Assembly: GCA_963780655.1 (NCBI GenBank)
Contig: CAWACP010000016.1
Location: 162,607 to 226,606 of the forward strand
Origin: CAWACP01 sp963780655
GTDB lineage: Bacteria > Acidobacteriota > Terriglobia > Bryobacterales > Bryobacteraceae
Direction of reading: 5' to 3'
Length of the DNA stretch: 64,000 nt
In this document: positions 15,960-23,272 of the stretch, piece after piece
Numbering within the stretch: the stretch's first letter is position 1
Layout: each line of letters opens with the position of its first letter
Notes under the pieces: generated by a model
What the model saw: the letters and a program-made list of their open reading frames with translations, nothing else
Told to the model about the DNA's origin: nothing
Databases searched by the model: none
Program-made: the position numbers and the translations under genes

Positions 15960-16970
15960 ATGACAGTCATCACCATGGACCGGCCAGGAACGCGTCATAA
16001 GAACAAGGTGACCATTCCCGAGGTCATGCGTGCAGCAGGCATCGACCACTACGGTGGGCCGGAGGCCCTGACGCTGCATCATCTCCCGACGCCGTCGATC
16101 GACGCGGGCGAGGTGCTCATTCAGATGCACACCGCGGGCGTGGGGGTCTGGGACGCAGAGGTCCGTGAGGGGCTGATTCAGAGCACGCAGGCGAACTTCC
16201 CCCTGATACCGGGGACCGACGGATCAGGCAGGGTGGTCGCTGTCGGATCGCACATTCGTCGCTTCAGGCTGGGCCAGGAAGTGTATTCGTACAGCTTCGA
16301 CAACCCGAAGGGCGGCTTCTATGCCGAGTACGTCGCGGTGGACGCGACGAAGGTCGCCCCCACGCCGGAGGGCCTCGATCTGCGAAAAGCAGGAGCGATC
16401 GCTACCACCGGTCTCACCGCCATCCAGGGAATCGACGATGCGCTTCGTCTGAAAACCGATGAAAGGGTAATTATTCACGGCGCTTCCGGCGGCGTAGGGA
16501 CGCTGGCCATTCAGTTTGCCAGGCTTCGCGGGGTGCGCGTCCTCGCGACAGCCTCGGGCAGCGACAGCGTCGCTCTGGTTCGCCGCCTGGGGGCCCACGT
16601 TGCGGTTGACGGGCACACTGACGACCTCCGCGCCGCCTTACGTTCTTTTGCTCCGGATGGGGTGGATGCCGTACTCGGTCTTGCGGGCGGTGACGCGCTG
16701 GACCGTTGCGTGGAGGCCCTCCATTCCGGCGGGCGTCTGGCGTATCCGAACGGGGTCGAGCCCGAGCCAGGAAAGCGCGGAGACATTGCCATGACTCCGT
16801 ACGATGCGGTGGCGGGCATTCGCGAATTCCAGCGCCTCAACATGGCCGCCGAGGCGATCCATTTGCGCGTACCGATTGCCGCGACATTTCCGCTTCCGCA
16901 GGCGGCGAAGTCTCACCAGCGTCTGGCGCAGGGTCGCGTGCTCGGCAAGATCGTACTGCGGATCGGATAA
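15960..16970 (+). CDS. MDR-family zinc-independent quinone/alkene oxidoreductase
   Basis: The start is the ATG at 15960 behind GCGGGAGAG. The 336-residue protein has the medium-chain dehydrogenase plan: a GroES-like N-terminus (GEVLIQMHTAGVGVWDAEVREG, PGTDGSGRVVAVGSHIRRFRLGQEVYSY) and a Rossmann domain with the NADP-binding stretch IIHGASGGVGTLAIQFARLRGVRVLATASG. The structural zinc cysteines are absent, which places it with quinone oxidoreductases. It reduces some quinone or enone with NADPH; the substrate is not predictable. It sits between the VWFA gene and a BON-domain gene, in keeping with a stress role. Confidence 0.92.
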   Translation: MTVITMDRPGTRHKNKVTIPEVMRAAGIDHYGGPEALTLHHLPTPSIDAGEVLIQMHTAGVGVWDAEVREGLIQSTQANFPLIPGTDGSGRVVAVGSHIRRFRLGQEVYSYSFDNPKGGFYAEYVAVDATKVAPTPEGLDLRKAGAIATTGLTAIQGIDDALRLKTDERVIIHGASGGVGTLAIQFARLRGVRVLATASGSDSVALVRRLGAHVAVDGHTDDLRAALRSFAPDGVDAVLGLAGGDALDRCVEALHSGGRLAYPNGVEPEPGKRGDIAMTPYDAVAGIREFQRLNMAAEAIHLRVPIAATFPLPQAAKSHQRLAQGRVLGKIVLRIG

Positions 16971-17172
16971 ACGGGCCGGCAACGCGAGTCTATCGATAGA
17001 CGTGCCGCCGCCAGGCATTCGACGCTCCGCACGGAGCTTCGTGGGATGGCCTGCATGCGAAGCGTTCAGCGGCAACGAAATGGAACCGAGTGCGCGGGCA
17101 ACGCGCTGGTCCCGGAAATGCAGTACCCGTTGCAGCGAATCGCTTACTGAGCGTTCCAGAAAGGAAGGAATC

Positions 17173-17844
17173 ATGGCAGCTCTGCCCAAAACGCCGATAC
17201 GGGATGATAAGTACATCGGCGATGATGTCCGGTTTGAACTGAAGTGGGATCCGAAGATTACTTCAAACGACGTTGCCGTCGCAGTGAAGGATGGCGTGGT
17301 CACGCTTTCCGGGTACGTCTCGAGTTATTGGGAAAAGGACGCAGCCGAAAAGGCCGCAAAACGTGTCTACGGCGTGAGGGCCGTGGCCAATGATCTCGAA
17401 GTGAAGCTGACTTCCACGCGCACCGATCCGGAGATCGCCCGCGATGCCGTTCACGAACTGGACAGCCACGTCGGCATCCCGAGTGACCGGATCAAGGTCA
17501 CCGTGAAGAACGGTTGGGTAACGCTGGAAGGCACTGTCGACTGGCAATTCCAGAAGGCGCTGGCCGAATCCGCGGTGAAGAAGCTGAAAGGCGTGATCGG
17601 AGTGACCAACAACATCAGCGTGAAGCCGCAGCTTTCGCCCACCGACGTGAAGAGGAAGATCGAAGAGGCGTTGCGCCGCAGCGCCGATCTGGATGCACGG
17701 CGCATCACCGTGGAGGTGGATGGCAGCGCCATCAGGCTGTACGGCAGCGTGCGCGCCTGGGCCGAGCGCGAAGAAGCCGAACGGGCGGCATGGTCGGCGC
17801 CCGGCGTCACGAAAGTCGAGAATCACATCACCATCAACCCGTAG
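17173..17844 (+). CDS. protein with three BON domains
   Basis: A strong AAGGAAGGAATC precedes the ATG at 17173. The 223-residue protein is built from three BON repeats: residues 18-80 (DVRFELKWDPKITSNDVAVAVKDGVVTLSGYV), 88-150 (IPSDRIKVTVKNGWVTLEGTV, then VKKLKGVIGVTNNI) and 158-222 (DARRITVEVDGSAIRLYGSV, then APGVTKVENHITI). Each has the central glycine and the V-x-N-x-I ending. BON domains bind membranes or other ligands; proteins with several copies are common in stress loci. No signal peptide is present, so it is cytoplasmic unless exported otherwise. A strong terminator follows. Confidence 0.93.
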   Translation: MAALPKTPIRDDKYIGDDVRFELKWDPKITSNDVAVAVKDGVVTLSGYVSSYWEKDAAEKAAKRVYGVRAVANDLEVKLTSTRTDPEIARDAVHELDSHVGIPSDRIKVTVKNGWVTLEGTVDWQFQKALAESAVKKLKGVIGVTNNISVKPQLSPTDVKRKIEEALRRSADLDARRITVEVDGSAIRLYGSVRAWAEREEAERAAWSAPGVTKVENHITINP

Positions 17845-17857
17845 CGTTGCTCCCCCC

Positions 17858-17909
17858 GCGTACGATCTGGCGCCATTTCACCCCTGGCCGCCGGCGCCAG
17901 ATCGTACGC
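17858..17909 (+). terminator. Rho-independent terminator with 17-bp perfect stem
   Basis: GCGTACGATCTGGCGCC (17858-17874) pairs perfectly with its complement at 17893-17909, with an 18-base loop, followed at once by six T residues (17910-17915). It lies 14 bases behind the stop of the triple-BON gene and ends that transcription unit. Confidence 0.9.
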
Positions 17910-17947
17910 TTTTTTAAGGTGTGAAAAAAACGCGCCGCATTAGCACT

Positions 17948-17965
17948 GCAGGCGAAAACGCCTGC
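17948..17965. repeat. REP-like palindrome, GAAAAC type
   Basis: GCAGGCGAAAACGCCTGC followed by TCTACT. It is the first unit of a pair; the second unit, GTAGAGCAGGCCTTCGGCC, begins at 17998 and is interrupted at 18017 by the IS element. Its remaining half, TGCATG, follows the second target copy at 19616. Confidence 0.85.
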
Positions 17966-18005
17966 TCTACTACGACGCATCAGCCACCTGCAGCCCAGTA
18001 GAGCA

Positions 18006-18016
18006 GGCCTTCGGCC
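18006..18016. repeat. left target-site duplication of the IS4 element
   Basis: GGCCTTCGGCC, directly outside the left inverted repeat. The identical copy is at 19605-19615. The duplicated bases are themselves the core of the REP-like palindrome. Confidence 0.9.
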
Positions 18017-18047
18017 CATAAGCGCTAAGATAACGTAGTATTTGGCC

Positions 18048-18284
18048 TTACGGTGCGAGATTGCGCGCCTTGCCGGGGCGGCCGGGGAAACGATGGCGGA
18101 TGGCGGCATTGAAGTACCGCCCCTTCGATTCCGCGGCCACTAGCGCCGCGTGCACATCGGGCGGGATCTCCTCGTATTCATATGTGCGTCCGTCGTGGAA
18201 CTGGATTTCGAGCCGCTCGGCGACAGCATCGTATGCGATGCCCGCCAGCGCACTGGAGCGGATGGAGATGGGCGGCATGTTCAC
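18048..18284 (-). CDS. KTSC-domain protein (IS passenger)
   Basis: The 78-residue product matches the KTSC domain: SSALAGIAYDAVAERLEIQFHDGRTYEYEEIPPDVHAALVAAESKGRYFNAAIR, with the characteristic Y-D, F-x2-G-x2-Y-x-Y and S-x-G-x-YFN positions. KTSC is a short domain named after a lysyl-tRNA synthetase C-terminal extension; its role is unclear. The GTG start at 18284 overlaps the stop of the frameshifted transposase tail; an ATG at 18278 is also possible. The gene lies wholly inside the inverted repeats, so it travels with the element. Its location at the transposase 3' end suggests translational coupling. Confidence 0.82.
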   Translation of the reverse strand: MNMPPISIRSSALAGIAYDAVAERLEIQFHDGRTYEYEEIPPDVHAALVAAESKGRYFNAAIRHRFPGRPGKARNLAP

Positions 18285-18437
18285 CTCGCCTGCGACAACT
18301 GCGGACAGCGCCGGCGATTGCTCTCGCCGAGTTCAGCGGCGATCTGGTTCCACTGCGCCATCACCGCCGGCAACGCGATCCGTGGCTGGATCGCGTCCAC
18401 CACCCGATGGAAGGCAAACTGAAACTCACGCCAGCAG

Positions 18438-19547
18438 CTATGAATCGGTCGCTCGCGGCAGGTAATAGCCCCAGGGGGAAATAGCGCTGCCAATGCGGGC
18501 CAGCTTCTGGCTGAGCAGAGCCACGAAGAGCTTGCCGTACAACCAGGCGCGGCTGCTCTGGTCGTTCTGTTTGGGAAGGTGCCCGAGGCGCACGATCGAC
18601 TTCAGCCGCTTGAAGGTCAACTCGATCTGCCAGCGCAGGCGGTAACATTCCAGCACCGCCCGGCCATTGGCCGCCGCCGCCGGCAGGGTCGTGAACACCA
18701 GCACGTAACGGGCGTATTTCCGGGCGTCTTTCCCCACCCCGCGCTTGTGCTGTTGCTGCTTCCGCCGGATGCGCCGCTGCGCGCGTTCGATCGCCTGTTT
18801 GCTCTTCCGCAGCGCGCAGATGCGCCCGTGGATCATCTGCTCTCCGCATCGCACCTGCACCGGCCAGTCACCCACCTGCCCGGCGCGGCGCAACGTCTTC
18901 AGCCGCTCCAGCAGCGCCAACCGCCCGCCCTGCTCATCCAGCAAAGGCAGCGTGACCGGATTGAGGCGCACGCAGACGTCGGCTCCCTGTTTCACCACGC
19001 TCGTGATGCCCGGCGGATGGCTGTAGCCCGCGTCGGCGAGAAGCAACTCGCCGGCCCGCGCCCGGAAGCGCCCCAGTCTCTCCCCCGTGTTCTGCCCGCG
19101 CGCCGGCGTCACCTCCAACTCGTCGCACTCCAGCGTGGGCAGTCGCAGACTGTAGTGCAGCCGCCACTGACTGCCGGTCTGACCCGGTTCCTTGACCAGA
19201 GTCCCATCCACCACGCGGATCGGCCGACCTTTCAGCAGCGGCTCCAGGCAGACGCCGTTCTCCCGGAACAACTGCTCGCATAACTGCCGCAGCCAGCTCT
19301 CGGACTGGCGCAGGCGATTGAGTAAGGTTACGTCGGAAACCTGAGCAACGCCGGCCAGTTTGGCGTGCACCGCCGTTTCCCGCAACGACCAGCCGCAGCC
19401 CACGTGCAGCAGCAGGACGCGAAACAGACTCTCCACCGAAGTGAAGCCGCGCAAACGGGCCACGGCGAAAGTGTTACGGGCCAGCAACTGCCAGTCATTA
19501 GGAAACAGCTCCACCAGAACCTGCCAATCCTCGCGCAAAGGCGTCAT
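18438..19547 (-). CDS. IS4-family DDE transposase, C-terminus probably frameshifted
   Basis: The 369-residue protein shows the IS4 catalytic parts: the first aspartate in RVVDGTLVKEPG, the second in LLLADAGYSHPPG, and the Y-R-E-K signature in CYRLRWQIELTFKRLKSIV. It ends abruptly at ISPWGYYLPRATDS. In the next frame (18281-18470) the sequence reads RPIHSCWREFQFAFHRVVDAIQPRIALPAVMAQWNQIA, which looks like the missing conserved tail. One extra G in CCGCGAGCGACC near 18455 would explain the break. The tail is not needed for the DDE triad, so activity is uncertain. Whether this is a mutation, a sequencing error or a programmed shift cannot be decided here. Confidence 0.9.
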   Translation of the reverse strand: MTPLREDWQVLVELFPNDWQLLARNTFAVARLRGFTSVESLFRVLLLHVGCGWSLRETAVHAKLAGVAQVSDVTLLNRLRQSESWLRQLCEQLFRENGVCLEPLLKGRPIRVVDGTLVKEPGQTGSQWRLHYSLRLPTLECDELEVTPARGQNTGERLGRFRARAGELLLADAGYSHPPGITSVVKQGADVCVRLNPVTLPLLDEQGGRLALLERLKTLRRAGQVGDWPVQVRCGEQMIHGRICALRKSKQAIERAQRRIRRKQQQHKRGVGKDARKYARYVLVFTTLPAAAANGRAVLECYRLRWQIELTFKRLKSIVRLGHLPKQNDQSSRAWLYGKLFVALLSQKLARIGSAISPWGYYLPRATDS

Positions 19548-19631
19548 GCCAACAGAGTACGCGAAGAATGAATTCCAGTCAACGCTATTATCTTAGCGCT
19601 TATGGGCCTTCGGCCTGCATGCTGGATTCTT

Positions 19632-20504
19632 TCACACAGCCCCCGCAAACCTCATCACGTAAGCGTCCTTTGACGAAAGCAGCTCCTCCTCCCTGCCCTC
19701 AAAAACCAACCTGCCTTCCCGCAGCACGATGAACCGGGTTCCACAGTGCGCTTCCTCCGAGCGCACCAGCCTGTGGCGTTCGCAGTCGTACCGGTAATTC
19801 GACATCATCTTCCCATCCTGATGCCTGTGCGTGACCAGCAGCGTGGTGGTCCCGGCCGCATCGCGCTGCCGTATCGCCAGTTCCATGATGCGGGCCGCGG
19901 TGATCGGGTCGAGCCCGGCGGTAGGCGAATCGTAGAGAATCAGCGGCGGACGAGTCACGCTGGCGCGCGCAATCGCAACGCGCCGGCGCATGCCGCCGGA
20001 CAACTCGGCGGGGTACTTGTCCATGGTCTGGCCCAGATCGACGAACGAGAGCGCTTCCTTCACCCGCTGCTCTATTTCAGCGGGGCTCGGCCGGATGGCG
20101 CGTTGCTCCACCAGTGGGAAGGAGACATTCTCCGCCACCGTCAGCGAGTCGAACAGTCCGCCTTCCTGAAAGAGCATGCCGACTCTGCGGCGCAACGGAA
20201 AGAGTTGCTCTTCGCGCAGACCGCCGATGCTCTGACCGAAGAGAAGAACGCGGCCCGCATCCGGACAGATCAAGCCTATGGCGGTCTTGAGCAGAATCGT
20301 CTTTCCGCTTCCCGCGGCGCCGTAGATGACCACCGTGTCGCCAGGTTTGACCGTGAAGGAAACGTCATCCAGCGCCGTTTTCCGATCGAATCGCACAGTG
20401 TTGCCGTCGAACGCAAGGATGGGCGCCGGATGAGCATCTGACCGCACAGTATCGCGATCGACCACGGCGACAGGCGACTGAGACTTGTCAGCGAGTTGCG
20501 TCAC
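19632..20504 (-). CDS. MlaF-like ABC transporter ATPase with altered Walker B
   Basis: The ATPase has Walker A GAAGSGKT, a Q-loop in GMLFQEGGLFDSLTVAENVSFPL, signature LSGGMRRRVAIARA, Walker B LILYDSPTAGLDP and an H-loop (LLVTHRH). It resembles MlaF/Ttg2A/Mkl ATPases that drive MCE-type lipid transport. The catalytic glutamate after the Walker B aspartate is serine. No MlaE permease or MlaD/MCE gene is near. The start is uncertain: I give the GTG at 20504, two bases behind the stop of the FecR-like gene, although an ATG at 20567 in the same frame would overlap that gene by about 60 bases. A degraded copy of its C-terminal part lies at 26028-26290. Confidence 0.85.
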   Translation of the reverse strand: MTQLADKSQSPVAVVDRDTVRSDAHPAPILAFDGNTVRFDRKTALDDVSFTVKPGDTVVIYGAAGSGKTILLKTAIGLICPDAGRVLLFGQSIGGLREEQLFPLRRRVGMLFQEGGLFDSLTVAENVSFPLVEQRAIRPSPAEIEQRVKEALSFVDLGQTMDKYPAELSGGMRRRVAIARASVTRPPLILYDSPTAGLDPITAARIMELAIRQRDAAGTTTLLVTHRHQDGKMMSNYRYDCERHRLVRSEEAHCGTRFIVLREGRLVFEGREEELLSSKDAYVMRFAGAV

Positions 20505-20506
20505 AG

Positions 20507-22225
20507 CTACAGCCGGCGCGGCGGCATCGGACGAACGACCGGCTGGGGCGGTGGTGGAGGACGCCATGCCGGCGGATGCGGTGGGAATTCCACATCGCGC
20601 ATGGGGCCTGCTGGCCGGCCGGCGCGCAGATTCGTTATCTGCAACGGCTCCAGTGGCCGTCCGGGATGGGCCTCGAGCGCCGGTTGCCTGGCGGTGAACG
20701 GCATGGCGACGGGGGGCGGCGGCGTTCGTGCGATCAGACGAGGAGGCATCGCTCGCGCCTGAGGAGGCAGTGCGCGCGCCTGTGGAGCCGGCGTGCCACC
20801 GGGAATCACGCGGCGTTCAGCCTCGTTCGGCGCCAGCGGCCGTATGCGGCCGGCGACTTGCGGTGGCGGACCGGTCCGAACCATGGGCCGTGGAGTAACC
20901 GGCGGCGGTCTCACTCGAGGTCTGCCACCGAGTGCGGCAGTTCGAGCCGGCGCCACATTCGGGTGAGGCGCCACCGTTGCCCTGGCAAGCTGCTGAGGCG
21001 GTAAGTGAACCACTCTTTCGGCAACGTGTTGGCCACTTCGGAAGACATCCGCGGGAACCGCAGTGGTCGCTATTTCCTTGTAGGCGTAGTGAACGTTGTT
21101 GATGTTTCTGACGTTGATAATGTTTTCGATGTTCGTTACGTTCCGAATGTTAGTGATATTCACCTGGCGCAGGTAAGTGGGCCCGTGATGATACCACGGG
21201 AAGAACGGGTCCCGCGGACCGAGCGGAAACCAGGCCTCCACGCCAATTCCCACGCCGAGCGAGAAGCCGCCGCCATCCAGAAAAGCGACGAACGCCGGAG
21301 CATAGACCGGCGTGACGACGAGCGGCCCGGGAACCCAGCCCCACACAGAGCCCACCAGCGCCCATCGCCCAAAGTGAAACTGACAGAAGCCCCAGGGTTC
21401 GTCCTCGATCCACGTCCAGCCCCACGGCTCCACCCAGACCCAGTGGCCGAAGCGGTAAGGCGCCCACCCGGCCGCGACGGTCGCGGGGAACCACACTGGT
21501 CCGTAGTCCGCAGTGACCTGCCAGGAACCGTATGCGTCGAGATCCTCCACGCCGGGAATCCACTGGTTCACATACTGCCTTGCGGCGAAAGACTGAATTC
21601 GCCGATCGCGCTGCTCGCACCAGCGGTCGAAGTCGTCGTTCGCCGGTAACTGCACTTCCGAAACCTGAACTGGGTTCGTGCCGGTGAGTTGCACCGCCTC
21701 TCCTCCGTTGACCGTCCGTGAAACGCCCGTGCCGGTGATCTGCACACTGCCGCTGTTCACGCTCACCAGCGTGGAGCCGGTACTCGGATCGGTATCGATC
21801 CGGTAGAAGCCCGCCCGCAGAACGGTCGCCGTCCCGTTCGGCGTATCCACCTCCACGGCATCCTGGGGCAGCATTTCGAACACGGTGAGCCGCAGCGAAC
21901 CCTGATCGAGACCGAGCTGAACCAGATGATCGTTGAGATTGACGACGGTCAGATCCGTGGTCTGCGGCAGGCGCACGGCATACGGGCCGATCTCGAGTTC
22001 GGCGCGGCTGTTCGCGTCGGTATAGAGCCGGTCGCCCGTGGTTACCACGTAGTTAGTGGACGCCGCAGTCCAGTCGGTCTCGCCCGCGGGTTGGAGCGAC
22101 ACGTTGCCGCGTGCGTAACTGAGCCTGGCAACCCGCCCAGGCGGATCGCCGATCTCACCCTTCACAGGAAGTGACGCGAGCAGCGCCGCCGCGAAGACGA
22201 ACTTGATCAGCCGTACATATTGCAT
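20507..22225 (-). CDS. secreted FecR-domain protein with DUF6600-type region
   Basis: The 572-residue protein starts with a signal peptide (MQYVRLIKFVFAAALLASLPVKGE). Residues 30-190 are a FecR-like beta domain (VARLSYARGNVSLQPAGETDW, GDRLYTDANSRAELEIG, VDTPNGTATVLRAGFYRID). Residues about 200-340 are rich in Trp, Tyr and Pro (YGSWQVTADYGPVWFPA, GWAPYRFGHWVWVEPWGWTWI, DEPWGFCQFHFGRW), typical of DUF6600. Then comes a short run of NI-x-N steps (NITNIRNVTNIENIINVRN), and the last 170 residues are a Pro/Arg-rich, low-complexity tail. No sigma factor or TonB receptor is adjacent, so it is not a classic FecR regulator. It is probably an envelope or surface protein common in Acidobacteria. Confidence 0.85.
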   Translation of the reverse strand: MQYVRLIKFVFAAALLASLPVKGEIGDPPGRVARLSYARGNVSLQPAGETDWTAASTNYVVTTGDRLYTDANSRAELEIGPYAVRLPQTTDLTVVNLNDHLVQLGLDQGSLRLTVFEMLPQDAVEVDTPNGTATVLRAGFYRIDTDPSTGSTLVSVNSGSVQITGTGVSRTVNGGEAVQLTGTNPVQVSEVQLPANDDFDRWCEQRDRRIQSFAARQYVNQWIPGVEDLDAYGSWQVTADYGPVWFPATVAAGWAPYRFGHWVWVEPWGWTWIEDEPWGFCQFHFGRWALVGSVWGWVPGPLVVTPVYAPAFVAFLDGGGFSLGVGIGVEAWFPLGPRDPFFPWYHHGPTYLRQVNITNIRNVTNIENIINVRNINNVHYAYKEIATTAVPADVFRSGQHVAERVVHLPPQQLARATVAPHPNVAPARTAALGGRPRVRPPPVTPRPMVRTGPPPQVAGRIRPLAPNEAERRVIPGGTPAPQARALPPQARAMPPRLIARTPPPPVAMPFTARQPALEAHPGRPLEPLQITNLRAGRPAGPMRDVEFPPHPPAWRPPPPPQPVVRPMPPRRL

Positions 22226-22244
22226 CGAAGATTACCTGCCCGCG

Positions 22245-22769
22245 TTAACCGCGAGGGGGCGGAGGGAAGTGTTTGAACATGTCTTCCACCGCCTTTTCCA
22301 GCTTTTTCTCGTTCTTTTCGGGCTTCTTCGAAAGGGCGTCGGTAGCTACGCCTCGCCAGAGCAGCTTCTCCGTGTGCGCGTCGAAGATGTCCACGACGAG
22401 CGTTCCGATGGGCGTCTCGCTGACTGTGGTGGTGGCGATGCCATCGTCGAAGCCGTGCCAGAACCAGCCGCCGCCAAAGCTGTCGTAAAACGTCTGCATC
22501 GTTGGCATTTCTTTCGTCGAACCGAATGCGGATACCGCGGCATCGCCGCCGGTTGCCACTTTGGTCCACCCCTTTGCCGCAAGCTCCTGGTCAACCGCAG
22601 CGGTAATACGATCCACCCACAGCGGGTCGGCCTTCACCTGAAGCCACGAGTAAGTGTGGTATTGGCTGAAATCGGCGGTTTTGGAATAGTCCGTTGTGAC
22701 ATTCACCGCGAACGCATTCCACATTCCCGGCATCAGCGCGAATGCCAGCGTCATAGCGAGCTTCTTCAT
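22245..22769 (-). CDS. DUF4136 domain protein, exported
   Basis: A perfect AAGGAGGTGTGCA site precedes the ATG at 22769. The 174-residue protein has a signal peptide (MKKLAMTLAFALMPGMWNAFA) and the DUF4136 pattern: VTTDYSKTADFSQYHTYSWLQ near the start, ITAAVDQELAAKGW in the middle, and GTLVVDIFDAHTEKLLWRGVATDAL near the end. No lipobox cysteine is seen, unlike many family members. The family is periplasmic or outer-membrane and of unknown function. It ends 19 bases before the FecR-like gene starts and precedes it in transcription, so they probably share a message. Confidence 0.9.
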   Translation of the reverse strand: MKKLAMTLAFALMPGMWNAFAVNVTTDYSKTADFSQYHTYSWLQVKADPLWVDRITAAVDQELAAKGWTKVATGGDAAVSAFGSTKEMPTMQTFYDSFGGGWFWHGFDDGIATTTVSETPIGTLVVDIFDAHTEKLLWRGVATDALSKKPEKNEKKLEKAVEDMFKHFPPPPRG

Positions 22770-22989
22770 TGCACACCTCCTTCGCGGTGACGCGTTGACT
22801 GCTATCGTCACCCACGACTCCGGTCGTGGTAGTGCAGATGTCGTACCAGGCGGGCCGAGGCGCGTTCCGCTGATAGCAAGGCGTTTTGTGAACTTTCTGC
22901 AGACTCGGTCCGTCAGAGGCCATCTATCCGCCGACAATGGCAGCGGTTCGGAAGTCGACAGCCAGACGAACCATCGATGATGCCAACCT
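22770..22989. other. upstream region of the DUF4136 gene
   Basis: About 220 bases with the presumed leftward promoter of the DUF4136 operon. No gene or repeat is evident. It borders the permease remnant at 22990. Confidence 0.35.
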
Positions 22990-23131
22990 CGCGATCTGAA
23001 CGAGGTGCTGCGAGACACCGGAAAGGGCGTGTCCGGCGGTTCGGCATGCGGGGCTGCGCAATGGCCTCATCGTTGCCGAGGTGGCGCTGTCACTCGCGCT
23101 GCTCACGAGCGCCGGGCTGCGGATGCGCCTG
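22990..23131 (+). pseudogene. fragment of an acidobacterial ABC permease (ADOP/MacB-FtsX type)
   Basis: In one frame the sequence reads RDLNEVLRDTGKGVSGG; after a one-base shift near 23040 it continues VRHAGLRNGLIVAEVALSLALLTSAGLRMR. Joined, these match the junction that introduces the second membrane part of acidobacterial duplicated orphan permeases (LNEVL-x-DTGKG...RNGLIVAEVALSLxLLxxAGLLMR). Only about 45 of some 800 residues remain, with no start and no continuation. It is a decayed remnant. Confidence 0.7.
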
Positions 23132-23272
23132 AGCCGGGCCATCCGCAAGCTGTGCTGTTACGAGGGGATCCTGGAGCTGGAGGTTCTGCCTCCCGACCTG
23201 CGGGATTTAAGTGGAGCCTTAACTCTCGCTCGAGCTGTCGCCGAAGTGGGCCAGCAGGCTTTTGATCGCGGC

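Larger units (their letters stand above)
18017..19604 (-). mobile_element. IS4-family insertion sequence, 1,588 bp, with KTSC passenger gene
   Basis: The ends are perfect 17-bp inverted repeats: CATAAGCGCTAAGATAA at 18017-18033 and its complement at 19588-19604. Both ends are flanked by the same 11 bases, GGCCTTCGGCC (18006-18016 and 19605-19615), as expected for target duplications of the IS4 group. Removing the element and one copy restores an intact REP-like palindrome (GCAGGCCTTCGGCCTGC). Inside are the transposase gene and, downstream on the same strand, a 78-codon KTSC-domain gene. Confidence 0.93.
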
